Below, one piece after another: positions 44,736-54,161 of a DNA stretch of 64,000 nucleotides. The translations under genes were made by a program, and so were the position numbers. Numbering within the stretch: the stretch's first letter is position 1; the number at the start of each line of letters is the position of its first letter. The DNA comes from Candidatus Sulfotelmatobacter sp. (lineage in GTDB: Bacteria > Acidobacteriota > Terriglobia > Terriglobales > Acidobacteriaceae), in assembly GCA_025462865.1 (NCBI GenBank), contig JAOAPI010000146.1:61361-125360 (forward strand), written 5' to 3'. The notes under the pieces are model-generated. The model did not search any database and was not told the DNA's origin. It saw only the letters and a program-made list of their open reading frames with translations.

Positions 44736-47700
44736 TTAGAAGGTCAACCGAGCGTGTACCTGAAGTTGCCTTCCTGACACTGCGGAGCCCACAAACGCTC
44801 CGTACGGGCTGGTCGGCGGTTCCACCGTAGATTGGATGGTGCCGAACTGACCGCTGCTGATGTCGGAAATTGGGTTAGCAAAGTTGGGGTGGTTGAATAC
44901 GTTATAAGCATTCGCACCAAGACCCAAGCTCACATGCTCCGTGATCGGAATATTTTTGAGAATGCTGAAGTCAGAGTTAAAGAAATGGGGTCCACGGAAG
45001 GAATTCCGAGGAATGTTGCCGAAGTTGGTTTCAGAACCCACGCCAGTGAACTGGGTAGACTGTAAGCACTGCGTTGGGGTTGCAGCCGGCCCGGGTGTCA
45101 GACAGCTCGGTGTAGATCCACCCAGGAAATCGGGCATGATCGTTAGACTGGTAGCGTTGTGCAGCCCTGAAACACCACCCAGCGGCGCGGATCCGTCGAA
45201 TACAGTGTAGGGATACCCGCTGCGCCAGAAGAATGTGCCGGAGAACACCCAACCGCTTACCACTCGGTTCACGAGCCCGTTGGAGGCCTTGAACGGAAGC
45301 TCCCAAACATAGTTCGCGCTGATGTTATGCCGCACATCGTAGTCTGCATTGCTGTAGTTGAGGCTTCGAAGCCCAGCCGGATTGATCTGGTTGAGGAAAC
45401 TGTCATTGAAGCTATAAGGCAGGACTCCTCCATTGGAAACATCATCCAGCGCATGCGACCAGGTGTAGTTGAAAGAACCCGTGAACCCAGCCGTAAAGCG
45501 GCGAGTGACGCTACCGGTCAGGCCATGATAGTTGGAAGTACCGGGGTTGCCCAACTGAGTCACGACGCCAAAGTGGTCATCGGGCCTCGAAGTCGCCAAC
45601 GCACCAAAGGTCGTAGTGTTTGCGTTGCCTGTGAAGTACGAGTTCTCGAATGCGTTGTTCACGAACTCGTCATACCCGTGGTTTCCCACGTAGTTGATAC
45701 TCACTGACGTTTTGGTGCCCAATGCCTGCTGTATTTCGAAGTTCCATTCCAGATACTTCGGGTTCCGCAGCGTGCTCGCGACCGAGTTGTAAGTGGGGCG
45801 GGCTGATCCCGGAGGTGCGGATGCAAGAAAACTGGCCGCGTTGCCGCCGTTTACGAAGTTGGTCTGGAAGGCTGCATTTGCGCCCGTCACGGTAGCTTCT
45901 GCACTTTGAGATCCTTCGCCGGGGGAGTACGGCAGCCCTTGAAGGACGAAACTAGTAAGAGACGGAGAGTTGCGGGCAAAGCTGTCAACGATGGTGCCGG
46001 GATACAGGTCGGAGAACAAGCCAACGCCGCCGCGCAACACTGTTTTCTGATTGCCACGGGGATTCCAGGCAAAACCGAACCTGGGCTGCATCACGACTCT
46101 TTCGATGTTCGGGAAAGCAGTGTGCTGGTTCGACTTGATGAGTTGATTGTACGGAGTAGCCGGGTCATGAGCGATCTGGCTAAATGGGGCAGTCAGAGTG
46201 GAGAAGCAATTCGTCTGGCAAACCGCGTTAGAGTTCCGATCTGCGCGCAAGGTCAAGGTTAACTTCAGAGCTCGGTTAACCCGCCATTGATCCTGCACAT
46301 AGAGACCCAAGCTGTACATTGCGATGGGCTGCTCCAGTCTGGTCGGGAACCTCTGGGCGAACACGTCGATATAGCCGGCCGCCAGATCGGTAGTGGAAAA
46401 AACTTCCGTCAGAGGCGTAACCGAACGGGCGCCAAAAATTCCATCGGTAATATCCAGACGCTTGAAATTTACGCCTGCCTTTATTTCATGCGAGCCGCGT
46501 GTTATGGAAAAGTCATCGACCACCTGGGCCTGAGTTACGTTACGCCCTTGGGGGAAAACGGAGTTCTCTCCGCCCAAAGCGGACCAGGAAGTGGTATCGA
46601 AATTCAACATGTTGTAGGGAAAAAGCGCCGTGGCCGCAGCTTGATTAGGCGACCGGAAAAACGCGCTGTAGTAAAGACCGGACACGATCAGCGAATTCAG
46701 GACCCTGGGGCTGAATGCGTGGGTCCAGTTCATCTGGCCTTCGTCCTGGGGCTGACCGCTGACCGCGTTAAAAGCGGGATTTACAGGATCGGTAAACGTG
46801 GCCTGCAGGCCTCGATCGAAACGTACGCGGAAGTTAAGCTTGTCCTTATTTGTCGCATTCAAGTCAACCTTCGCAGCAATAATGTACTCGTGACTGAGCT
46901 GGCCGGCATTGGAGTGGAACTGCTGGGAGCAAGGCAAACCACCGCCCTCGTTGGTCGCTGGAGTAGTCGGACCAGCATATGCCGGGTTATTCGTTCCTGC
47001 TCCACCAAAAGCACCGAGGCCTGGTAAGACTGCTCCGGGATAGCCTAGATCGGGAGAAAGAACGTTCAGGTCGCCGCAGCCGAGGTTCCCGGTTGTGTCA
47101 AAAGTGTTGTCAACTGGGACCGCTCGGTTTATCCCCGGGGCGGATAAGAAAGCGTTGAACATTTGCGTGTAAAACGCCGAAGAGCTGTTGAGGGTGTTTC
47201 CTTCCCAGATTGTAGAGCTGGTTGGTAAGTTCTGCTCTACTGCGGTCGCGAAGGCCGCTGTAGGCAGGACCGTTAGTTGCGCCGTTCCCAGAATATATCG
47301 CAGGCCTTCAGTGTCGAAGAAGAAAAACAATTTGTCCTTCTTGATCGGCCCGCCGATGGAGGCCGCCCACTGATTGTTGTTTTCTTGTGGAAGCGGTGTT
47401 CCTGACCGATTATTGAAGAAGTCGTTCGCGTTCATGCCGCCACTATTGAAGTAGTACATCAGATTGCCGTGCCAGGCGTTAGTCCCGGACTTGGTGGCGT
47501 AGTCGACCTGAGCGCCAGCCATACGGCCGTATTGGCCGGTGTAACCGTTGCTGACGACGGAAGTTTCCTGCACTTCGTTCTTTCCCAGCAGCAGGTTCGT
47601 CGCACCTGAGTTATTCAGGTTGAGATAGGGATCGTTTTCGTCATTGCCGTTGACTGTGAACAAGTTTGATGTGGCCGGCAAACCGAATGCGGTGAAGTTG

Positions 47701-48227
47701 CCGTAGCCGCCGCCGCTGGAACTGTTCATCAGAACTCCAGGGGCAGTCTGTGCGACCGCAGTCAAGTCGTTGCCGCCATTGGGCAGCAGATCGACCTGCT
47801 TAGCGCTAAAAGTCGTGGTGATATTGGCGTCTTCAGTCTGAATCAGTGGAGCCGCGCCGCTGACTTCCACAACCTCAGAGCCCTGACCGACTTGCAACTG
47901 GATATTCACAGTCGTCGTCTGGCCAGTGGCAACGGGTGCGGTTTGCTCCGTGGTGCGGAAGCCGGATTGCTTTACCGTTACCTTATAGGCTCCTGGGGAC
48001 AAGAGCGGAAAATTGTATGCACCGTTGGAGTTTGCCGTGGTATTGGCAGAAACTCCGGTTCCGGTATTTGTCAAAGTTACCGCAGCATTGCCGACGACGG
48101 CATTCGACGGGTCAGTGACGGTGCCGCTGATTGCGCCTGTGGTTGCGCTCTGGGCAGCCACTTGGGTTGCAATCAAACCGACCGATAACACTGCCAGCAA
48201 CCACTGCATTTTAAATCGAGTACTCAT
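44736..48227 (-). CDS. Oar-like TonB-dependent outer-membrane protein (second copy)
   Basis: 1163 residues. Signal peptide (L-L-A-V-L-S-V-G-L-I-A-T-Q-V-A-A-Q), CarboxypepD_reg domain (about 30-110, I-S-G-T-V-T-D-P-S-N-A-V-V-G), plug-like region with N-G-N-D-E-N-D-P-Y and D-Y-A-T-K-S-G-T-N-A-W-H-G, then a large barrel ending L-Q-V-H-A-R-L-T-F. It is a paralogue of the 22284-26336 gene in domain layout but differs in sequence, so specificity probably differs. It has its own terminator and is likely monocistronic. No SusD-like partner is adjacent, as expected for the Oar group. Confidence 0.9.
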   Translation of the reverse strand: MSTRFKMQWLLAVLSVGLIATQVAAQSATTGAISGTVTDPSNAVVGNAAVTLTNTGTGVSANTTANSNGAYNFPLLSPGAYKVTVKQSGFRTTEQTAPVATGQTTTVNIQLQVGQGSEVVEVSGAAPLIQTEDANITTTFSAKQVDLLPNGGNDLTAVAQTAPGVLMNSSSGGGYGNFTAFGLPATSNLFTVNGNDENDPYLNLNNSGATNLLLGKNEVQETSVVSNGYTGQYGRMAGAQVDYATKSGTNAWHGNLMYYFNSGGMNANDFFNNRSGTPLPQENNNQWAASIGGPIKKDKLFFFFDTEGLRYILGTAQLTVLPTAAFATAVEQNLPTSSTIWEGNTLNSSSAFYTQMFNAFLSAPGINRAVPVDNTFDTTGNLGCGDLNVLSPDLGYPGAVLPGLGAFGGAGTNNPAYAGPTTPATNEGGGLPCSQQFHSNAGQLSHEYIIAAKVDLNATNKDKLNFRVRFDRGLQATFTDPVNPAFNAVSGQPQDEGQMNWTHAFSPRVLNSLIVSGLYYSAFFRSPNQAAATALFPYNMLNFDTTSWSALGGENSVFPQGRNVTQAQVVDDFSITRGSHEIKAGVNFKRLDITDGIFGARSVTPLTEVFSTTDLAAGYIDVFAQRFPTRLEQPIAMYSLGLYVQDQWRVNRALKLTLTLRADRNSNAVCQTNCFSTLTAPFSQIAHDPATPYNQLIKSNQHTAFPNIERVVMQPRFGFAWNPRGNQKTVLRGGVGLFSDLYPGTIVDSFARNSPSLTSFVLQGLPYSPGEGSQSAEATVTGANAAFQTNFVNGGNAASFLASAPPGSARPTYNSVASTLRNPKYLEWNFEIQQALGTKTSVSINYVGNHGYDEFVNNAFENSYFTGNANTTTFGALATSRPDDHFGVVTQLGNPGTSNYHGLTGSVTRRFTAGFTGSFNYTWSHALDDVSNGGVLPYSFNDSFLNQINPAGLRSLNYSNADYDVRHNISANYVWELPFKASNGLVNRVVSGWVFSGTFFWRSGYPYTVFDGSAPLGGVSGLHNATSLTIMPDFLGGSTPSCLTPGPAATPTQCLQSTQFTGVGSETNFGNIPRNSFRGPHFFNSDFSILKNIPITEHVSLGLGANAYNVFNHPNFANPISDISSGQFGTIQSTVEPPTSPYGAFVGSAVSGRQLQVHARLTF

Positions 48228-48617
48228 GTGCTTCTCCCCCTTACGGTGAGTAAAATTTCTAGAACTTAGCTTGGGGTCACGTACGCCGAGCCCAACATAA
48301 CGACGAAGTACACCCGTTTTTGCGAACTACTAGTCTTTGCACTTCTGTCTCCACTGTGTTGTATGGTTCAACCTACCTGTAATCAGTCATTTACAATTTT
48401 GGCTCAAACATTTGCCACCTTCGATGTCTTGCTTTCCATAGGATTGTCTACTTTTTTTTGTAGATTCAGTGCCGCGAACAGCCATCGTAAGATCTGCCCT
48501 GAATCTCTGACGAACGAACAATCCGCTTCGATCTATAGCCGAAACCGCGAGTACCTTTCACCTTCCCCAAAAGAGCGAATAGTCGTTCAGTGACATTAAG
48601 AGACGGGGTGCTAGAAT
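48228..48617. other. 390-bp divergent region between Oar-like gene 2 and the DegT gene
   Basis: No gene. More AT-rich than its surroundings, as expected for a double promoter region. It has a small TCTAC-T8-GTAGA hairpin at 48447-48464. No convincing -10/-35 pair was found on either strand. Confidence 0.5.
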
Positions 48618-49817
48618 TTGGCATCCGTGACGCGCATCCTCGACAAAACTCCTGAGCTGCGGCTCGACTCGGTGCCGATGCTCGATCTACAGAGACAGTT
48701 TGAGCAGGTGCGCGCCGAAGTGTTGGCGGCGGTGGGGCGGGTATGCGCTTCGCAGCATTACATTCTCGGGCCGGAGGTTGAGTCTCTCGAGCGGGAACTG
48801 GCGGAGTTCTGCGGCGTACGCGATGCCGTCGGGTGCTCCTCGGGGACTGATGCTTTGTGGCTGGCTCTTGCGGCGGCTGGAGTGCAGGCCGGGGATCAGG
48901 TGCTCACCACGCCTTTCAGTTTCTTTGCGTCGGCGAGCGCCATCGTGCGGGCCGGGGGCCGTCCGGTATTTGCCGATATCGATCCTCTAACGTTTAACCT
49001 CGATCCTGCGCGCGTTGAAAATTTTGTTCGTGGCGGGCGGCATGACAAACTTCGCGCGCTGCTTCCCGTCCACCTCTACGGCCAGTGCGCGGACATGGAT
49101 TCTCTTCAGAAGCTTGCGGATGAATTCCATCTGCTCGTAATCGAAGACGCCGCTCAGGCTATTGGAGCCCGGTTGGGCGAGCGCGCGGCGGGGTCGATGG
49201 GGGTCAGCGCAGCTTTCAGTTTCTATCCCACGAAAAATCTTAGCGCCTACGGAGATGCCGGGTTAGTTACGACTACCAACCCCGCCATGGCGGAGCACAT
49301 GCGGCGCTTGCGCAACCATGGCAGCCCGCGCCGGTATGTTCACGAGGAGTTCGGATGGAACAGCCGGCTCGACGCGATGCAGGCGGCCATCCTGCGAGTG
49401 AAGTTGAAGTATGTGGAAGGATGGAATGACGCTCGCCGCAAGCGGGCTGCGCGTTACGATCAGCTTTTCATTGAGGCTGGCCTCACATCATCCGGTGAAC
49501 AGGCTGAGAACTCCGCTCCCATTCAACTGCCGCGGACTTCGGCAAAGGCTCACCACGTTTTCCACCAGTATGTGGTTCGCGCTTATCGTCGGGAGGAGTT
49601 GCGAGAGTTCCTTACGGCGCGAAAAATTGGGACGGAGATTTATTATCCGATACCGTTGCACTTGCAGCCTTGCTTCGTATATCTAGGGTATCTCGAAGGT
49701 GACTTTCCGGAAGCCGAAAGAGCGGCGAAGGAAGTGCTGGCGCTGCCGATGTTTCCTGAACTGACGGAAGAAGAGCAGCACTGGGTCGTAAAGAGCATTG
49801 CAGATTTCTACTGCTGA
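48618..49817 (+). CDS. DegT/DnrJ/EryC1/StrS family aminotransferase
   Basis: 399 residues. PLP-dependent sugar aminotransferase fold: the cofactor Lys206 lies in S-F-Y-P-T-K-N-L-S-A-Y-G-D-A-G, the ring-stacking Asp177 in V-I-E-D-A-A-Q-A, and S-G-T-D-A-L is at about 74-79. It transfers an amino group to a keto-sugar nucleotide used in surface glycans. No partner dehydratase or oxidoreductase is in the window, so the exact sugar is unknown. The TTG at 48618 is used; a GTG at 48627 is an equal alternative, since neither has a clear ribosome-binding site. Confidence 0.92.
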   Translation: MASVTRILDKTPELRLDSVPMLDLQRQFEQVRAEVLAAVGRVCASQHYILGPEVESLERELAEFCGVRDAVGCSSGTDALWLALAAAGVQAGDQVLTTPFSFFASASAIVRAGGRPVFADIDPLTFNLDPARVENFVRGGRHDKLRALLPVHLYGQCADMDSLQKLADEFHLLVIEDAAQAIGARLGERAAGSMGVSAAFSFYPTKNLSAYGDAGLVTTTNPAMAEHMRRLRNHGSPRRYVHEEFGWNSRLDAMQAAILRVKLKYVEGWNDARRKRAARYDQLFIEAGLTSSGEQAENSAPIQLPRTSAKAHHVFHQYVVRAYRREELREFLTARKIGTEIYYPIPLHLQPCFVYLGYLEGDFPEAERAAKEVLALPMFPELTEEEQHWVVKSIADFYC

Positions 49818-49870
49818 CCAGAGCGTTGCCATAGGTCAACCAGTTGCGAGAACTGGGCCACGCTTTGCGG

Positions 49871-50974
49871 TTAGCGCCGGCGGTGGGTGGCAGACTTCCG
49901 CGTGTCTTTTTGCTCGCCCGGCGCTAGTACCCTGCGCACTATCGGAGTGTTCAGTTTGTATTTGCGATCGCTCACGTTTCCGCTATCGTCTTTCACGTGC
50001 AGGATGAAAACGGGGAGCGTCCCTTCCTTGTCGAAATTTTCACTGGTCACCGTGACCGGGAGCACGCCATTCAAACCATGCTCGCGGTAGGCGGTTTCGT
50101 AGCGGTGCTTTTTTATGTTCCAGGTAAAGACGCGGACCTGATCGTAGTCGTAGGGGAGACCGTCGTGCGGTTCGGTGATCGCACACAGGTATTGTGAAAC
50201 TTTCTTGTCTGATCCTTCTTTCCCTGGATCCTGAACCTGGTCCAGCACGAAGAATGCGACGAAGCGCTGACCCTCGGCATATTGTGCGATATCGAGAGGA
50301 ACGTCGAGATCCACCATCCGGGCAAGCACCCATCCCACACGATTCTCGGCGTCACGCACCAGCCACCAATCTTCGAGCGCAAGACCGGAAGACGTTCTTC
50401 CACCGGAGGCCTTAGCGGGCTTTGCAGGCGGGACCGCGAGTCCGGACTGCTTCTCTGCGGTGGCGCGTTTCAGCACGGAAACCTTAGCGCCGGCTAAAAG
50501 TTGATATAGATGCTCGGTTTCACGGCCGGGAGAGAGATGCAGGTTCGAATCATTGCGGAGCACAGCGGGGGACTGTACCGGATCTTTAAGGTTTTCCTGC
50601 GTCAACTTCTGCAAGCCGTCGTAAGTTTGCTGGTCCACCAGGTAGCGTTGCTCGATCCAGCCCTCGATGCCGCTGGCGGTGCGGACACGGGAAAACCGCT
50701 TCTCGCGGTCCAGCACCTCGACTCGTTCGCCATTCTTTACGGTGCCCACGCGGTTGTAGATGGTGGAGACCTGGTCGCGGAGGCCGGCTTGCGCTGCCGA
50801 AACGTAGTTGACTTCTAATACGCGATGGCCCCTGCGATTGCACGCAGAAATTCCCAGCAGGAAGAGGCCTGCCAGCATAATAGAAAGCGCTCGCCTACGG
50901 CGGCGCAATCGGTGGAAATTCACAATGTTCGCGACGGTGAGCAAGGTCACTTTTACTATAGCGCGTTGCAGCAT
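49871..50974 (-). CDS. Lipoprotein with SH3-like domains
   Basis: Up to 367 residues. A basic run (R-L-R-R-R-R-R) and hydrophobic stretch lead to a lipobox L-L-G-I-S-A-C, so it should be a lipoprotein. Two bacterial SH3-like (PF08239) segments follow: about 55-110 (V-S-T-I-Y-N-R-V-G-T-V-K-N-G-E-R-V-E-V-L; G-W-I-E-Q-R-Y-L) and about 145-225 (L-N-L-H-L-S-P-G-type, ending V-G-W-V-L-A-R-M-V). The C-terminal 130 residues match no family I know. GTG at 50923 or ATG at 50878 may be the real start, as both give a normal lipoprotein signal. Probably binds peptidoglycan. Confidence 0.78.
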   Translation of the reverse strand: MLQRAIVKVTLLTVANIVNFHRLRRRRRALSIMLAGLFLLGISACNRRGHRVLEVNYVSAAQAGLRDQVSTIYNRVGTVKNGERVEVLDREKRFSRVRTASGIEGWIEQRYLVDQQTYDGLQKLTQENLKDPVQSPAVLRNDSNLHLSPGRETEHLYQLLAGAKVSVLKRATAEKQSGLAVPPAKPAKASGGRTSSGLALEDWWLVRDAENRVGWVLARMVDLDVPLDIAQYAEGQRFVAFFVLDQVQDPGKEGSDKKVSQYLCAITEPHDGLPYDYDQVRVFTWNIKKHRYETAYREHGLNGVLPVTVTSENFDKEGTLPVFILHVKDDSGNVSDRKYKLNTPIVRRVLAPGEQKDTRKSATHRRR

Positions 50975-51093
50975 TAGCTCGCGGCACGAAAGGTTTACAG
51001 AGAATGAACCTCTGAAGACGAACTTTAGGTCCCCCTCAACCCGCGAAGGACCCTTCGGTTACCATAAAGCAGGCAAATATTAAAAGGCGCGCT

Positions 51094-51762
51094 ATGTTTT
51101 CGCCTTACGCAGTTGTTAACGATCAAGATAAAATGAACCAATACCTAATGATGATGAATAAAACATTCAAGAATCGATATGCATCGCTGCTGGTGCTGGC
51201 TCTGATGTTGGCGGCTTGTATCTGCGCCTCGGCGATTGACTCGGTGAACCCGGTGCTGCGTCCGCCGAAGGGCGCGCAGGTGGCGATTGTGGTATTCGAG
51301 GATCTCCAGTGTCCGCAATGCCGGCGCGTGGCGCCCATTCTCGAGCAGGCCTCGAAGACCTACAAAATTCCTCTCGTGCGTCATGATTTCCCGCTGCCCA
51401 TGCATAACTGGTCTTACGATGCCGCGGTGATGGCACGATACTTCGACACAACTTCAAAAGGGCTAGGCAACGAATTCCGGGATTACATTTTTTCGAACCA
51501 GCTTGAAATTAACCCCAAGAACCTGCGGGGATATGCGGAGAAGTTCGCCAGTGAGCACAAAGTGGACTTCCCTTTCGTGGTCGATCCGCAGGGTAAGTAC
51601 GCCGCCGAAGTGAATGCCGACCGCGACCAGGGCAAGGCCATCAAACTGGAACACACGCCGACGGTGTACATAGTGAGCAGCCGGCATCCGGAGCGGCCCT
51701 ACGTGGAAATGAAAGATGCCAGCCAGTTGTATTCGTTGATTGACGCGATGATGAAGGAGTAG
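51094..51762 (+). CDS. Periplasmic thioredoxin-fold (DsbA-like) protein
   Basis: 222 residues. Hydrophobic signal region (L-L-V-L-A-L-M-L-A-A-C-I-C-A-S-A, about 31-46), then a DsbA/DsbG-type fold with an intact C-P-Q-C redox pair (F-E-D-L-Q-C-P-Q-C-R-R) and the cis-Pro loop H-T-P-T-V-Y-I-V. It probably makes or repairs disulfides of exported proteins. ATG at 51094 has AAAAGG ten bases upstream; an ATG at 51133 would shorten the n-region and is possible. No DsbB-like partner is adjacent. Confidence 0.85.
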   Translation: MFSPYAVVNDQDKMNQYLMMMNKTFKNRYASLLVLALMLAACICASAIDSVNPVLRPPKGAQVAIVVFEDLQCPQCRRVAPILEQASKTYKIPLVRHDFPLPMHNWSYDAAVMARYFDTTSKGLGNEFRDYIFSNQLEINPKNLRGYAEKFASEHKVDFPFVVDPQGKYAAEVNADRDQGKAIKLEHTPTVYIVSSRHPERPYVEMKDASQLYSLIDAMMKE

Positions 51763-51796
51763 CAGCTGAGGAAGGCCCTGAGCTGGCCTTGCGCGG

Positions 51797-52003
51797 TCAG
51801 CCGATCACGGAAATCAGTCTGGCGAGAAGCAGGACCGATAATCCGATGGCGCCGATGCTGTTAGCGCGAACCGAGCGGTAGGTGGCGGCCCAGGGGAACA
51901 TCAGAACATCGAACAGCGGCATGATCTTTTCTGGCCAGAATAATCCGGCTACTCCGAATGCCAGGCAAAGCTGGACCACAAGGCATAATTCCAAAATATT
52001 CAT
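51797..52003 (-). CDS. Small two-helix membrane protein, hypothetical
   Basis: 68 residues with two hydrophobic helices (C-L-V-V-Q-L-C-L-A-F-G-V-A-G-L-F-W and I-G-A-I-G-L-S-V-L-L-L-A-R-L-I). F-W-P-E-K-I and R-S-V-R-A-N-S lie between them. The ribosome-binding site is weak. I recognise no family; hydrophobicity pattern and position after the DsbA-like gene make a real gene likely. Confidence 0.55.
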   Translation of the reverse strand: MNILELCLVVQLCLAFGVAGLFWPEKIMPLFDVLMFPWAATYRSVRANSIGAIGLSVLLLARLISVIG

Positions 52004-52154
52004 ATCTATGATTCCAATGCGAATCTATGAGTCCAACGCGAAACTCTACTTCTTTCTATTGAAGCGCGTCTCAGGCATTTCAGGGGAGATTACGAAAGTA
52101 CATCGAAGGCGTGCTGGTCATCAAGCGAAAATTCCTGTCCCAAGACGGTAAAGA

Positions 52155-52517
52155 TCAGCGTCGGCTTCGAAAGGAACTCTTCTTTTTCTTCTCCGTGCTT
52201 GTGTTCTTGTCCATCCTAAGTTGCCATGCCGTGTGCAGAGCACCGGTCAAGACGTCCTCGCTTGCCGCAGCCAGTCGAATATGCGTCATGCCCATCTTTC
52301 CCCATCCACCCGGAATGGGTAGAAAAACGTCAGGCAATTCCCGGACGAAATCGGCCTGCTGCTCCGGCGTCAGCTTCAAGTTGCCGTAGCCTTGGTTTTG
52401 TGAGGCAAGAGTGGCGAAGATTTTGCCCTGGACGCGAAAGTCAGGTGCGCCCATGTGCGAGCTTTCCTCAGCGCCTTCGAAGCTGAGAGCAATTCTGCGA
52501 AAATCGTCTCCGTTCAT
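52155..52517 (-). CDS. MmcQ/YjbR family protein
   Basis: 120 residues. Begins D-F-R-R-I-A-L-S-F-E-G-A-E-E-S-S-H-M-G-A-P-D-F-R-V and continues G-K-I-F-A-T-L, K-L-T-P-E-Q-Q and P-G-G-W-G-K-M-G, matching the CyaY-like MmcQ/YjbR family of small, putatively DNA-binding or double-wing proteins of unknown cellular role. A basic Lys/Arg tail ends the protein. It follows pfkA by six bases on the same strand, so they are co-transcribed. Confidence 0.88.
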   Translation of the reverse strand: MNGDDFRRIALSFEGAEESSHMGAPDFRVQGKIFATLASQNQGYGNLKLTPEQQADFVRELPDVFLPIPGGWGKMGMTHIRLAAASEDVLTGALHTAWQLRMDKNTSTEKKKKSSFRSRR

Positions 52518-52523
52518 CGCAAA

Positions 52524-53591
52524 TCAATTATCGCCGAATCCAATACCAATGGCGCGGGCCGCGCTGACTAATTCGCCCCTGGGATCGACTGACTTGAGAT
52601 GGCCGATTGCATGAGCAACGTCGACGGAAATGATGGAGTCTCCATGCAGAGCGACCATCATGCCGAAACCACCGGCAGCGATCAGATCGACGGCTGCGAC
52701 GCCGAAGCGCGTGGCCAGGATGCGATCGAAGGGCGTAGGAGTGCCTCCGCGCTGAATGTGCCCGAGCACGCTGATGCGCACTTCTTTTTTGGAACCAACG
52801 GCGATGGCGTTGCCGATCAGGTTGCCGATGGAACTGACGCGACGGTTTTCCTTCAACTCCGGCGGCAGCTTCACACCTTCAGCCACTACCACAATGGTGA
52901 AGTGCTTGCCGCCTTTTTCGCGCTCGGCGATATAGCGGCAGACGTGGTCGATAGTAAACGGAATTTCTGGAATTAAGATGACGTGGGCGCCGCCCGCGAT
53001 GCCGGCTTCGAGCGCGATCCAGCCGCAGTCGCGGCCCATGACCTCCACAACCATTACGCGATGATGTGAGGCGGCGGTGGTGTGGATCTTGTCGATGGCA
53101 TCGGTGACGGTGTGCAGGGCGGTGTCGAAACCGAATGTGACCTGCGTGGCCGAAAGATCGTTGTCGATGGTCTTAGGGACGCCGACGATCTTCATTCCCC
53201 TCTGAAAAAGTTCGTAGCCGATCTTTTGCGATCCGTCGCCGCCGATGGTGATGATGGCGTCAATGCCGAGCTTAGCGGCGTTGGCAATGATCTGGCTCGA
53301 AATGTCCCGAGAAACTTCTTTGCCGTTCTCGACGGTTTTGTAGTGGAAGGGATCGCCGCGATTGGTGGTGCCGAGAATCGTGCCGCCGCGCGGCAGGATG
53401 CCGCTTACGTCTTTCTGTGTGAGCTCGAATGCTTTCTCGGGCCAGATGAGGCCGTCGAAGCCGTCGGGGATACCGATGACCTTCCATCCATACTTTATGA
53501 TCGCGGCTTTTGTGGCGGCGCGAATGACGGCGTTGAGGCCGGGGGCGTCCCCACCTCCTGTGCCGATGCCGATACAGCGAATGTCTGACAT
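52524..53591 (-). CDS. pfkA: 6-phosphofructokinase (group III, mixed-type)
   Basis: 355 residues. Phosphorylates fructose-6-phosphate in glycolysis. The ATP-site loop T-G-G-G-D-A-P-G-L-N (11-20), G-G-D-G-S (117-121) and P-K-T-I-D-N-D (139-145, catalytic Asp143) are intact, as are M-G-R-D-C-G and P-E-I-P-F. Gly at the position that is Asp in PPi enzymes, together with Lys140 before T-I-D-N-D, is the group III pattern, usually ATP-dependent. Start ATG at 53591 is followed upstream, within four bases, by a degenerate heptad array (53595-53623) and has no Shine-Dalgarno. Confidence 0.95.
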   Translation of the reverse strand: MSDIRCIGIGTGGGDAPGLNAVIRAATKAAIIKYGWKVIGIPDGFDGLIWPEKAFELTQKDVSGILPRGGTILGTTNRGDPFHYKTVENGKEVSRDISSQIIANAAKLGIDAIITIGGDGSQKIGYELFQRGMKIVGVPKTIDNDLSATQVTFGFDTALHTVTDAIDKIHTTAASHHRVMVVEVMGRDCGWIALEAGIAGGAHVILIPEIPFTIDHVCRYIAEREKGGKHFTIVVVAEGVKLPPELKENRRVSSIGNLIGNAIAVGSKKEVRISVLGHIQRGGTPTPFDRILATRFGVAAVDLIAAGGFGMMVALHGDSIISVDVAHAIGHLKSVDPRGELVSAARAIGIGFGDN

Positions 53592-53594
53592 AGG

Positions 53595-53623
53595 TTCGTC
53601 GTTTGATCGTTAGTCGTTAATCG
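53595..53623 (-). repeat. Heptad array abutting the pfkA start
   Basis: TTCGTCG, TTTGATCG (one base longer), TTAGTCG, TTAATCG on the plus strand, beginning three to four bases from the pfkA start codon. It is a degenerate relative of the TGTCGTT arrays in front of atpC and moaA. Confidence 0.65.
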
Positions 53624-53773
53624 TTGGTTTTCTGCGGCGACAGAAGTGCCGATGACTTCACGATCATACTTGGAGCTTGCGGGATGGCAACTTACGAGTG
53701 GGCGTGGAACTATTGGCAGCGACGATCCCACTTCTCCTCACTAGTGGCGGCACTGAACTGTAAGGTCCAGCGT

Positions 53774-54151
53774 TCAAAGGAAGAGGCTGAGATGAGCGGC
53801 GTCGAGGAAAGCCCGGAAATCCTTGTCTCGCGTGAGGAGAGGAATCTCCCGGTCAACACAGGACTGCGCAATCAGGGCGTCACCCAGCCGTGCCCTGCGG
53901 CGGCTTGACAAGACCTTTGCGCGCAGTGCTCCAGCTCGCTGCCAATAGCCGGCTTCGATCTCAATCATTGGAATTTCTGTGAGCGTTTCGGCAACCGCAG
54001 AGGGAAGTCCCGGATCGCTTAATAACTCCGTGAGCACGACTGGGATCATTACAACCTGTCGGTCGGCAAGTGCCTTGTCAAGGAGTTGGACGTCTTCGCC
54101 TGGCTCACCTTCCAGAAAGGCGATCCATGTGCTTGTGTCGGCGGCGATCAT
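53774..54151 (-). CDS. vapC: VapC-like PIN-domain toxin
   Basis: 125 residues. Mg-dependent RNase of the PIN family with the expected acidic residues Asp5 (A-A-D-T-S-T-W), Glu42 (L-T-E-L-L), Asp91 (L-G-D-A-L-I-A) and Asp109 (L-T-R-D-K-D-F). It would cut RNA when free of VapB. It starts ten bases after the vapB stop. Intact, so presumably active. Confidence 0.93.
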   Translation of the reverse strand: MIAADTSTWIAFLEGEPGEDVQLLDKALADRQVVMIPVVLTELLSDPGLPSAVAETLTEIPMIEIEAGYWQRAGALRAKVLSSRRRARLGDALIAQSCVDREIPLLTRDKDFRAFLDAAHLSLFL

Positions 54152-54161
54152 TTTGCAGCAA

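Noticed and set aside
48618..49817. Part of a sugar or antibiotic biosynthesis cluster because of the DegT aminotransferase
   Set aside because: No dehydratase, epimerase or glycosyltransferase lies next to it; neighbours are an Oar-like receptor and an SH3 lipoprotein.
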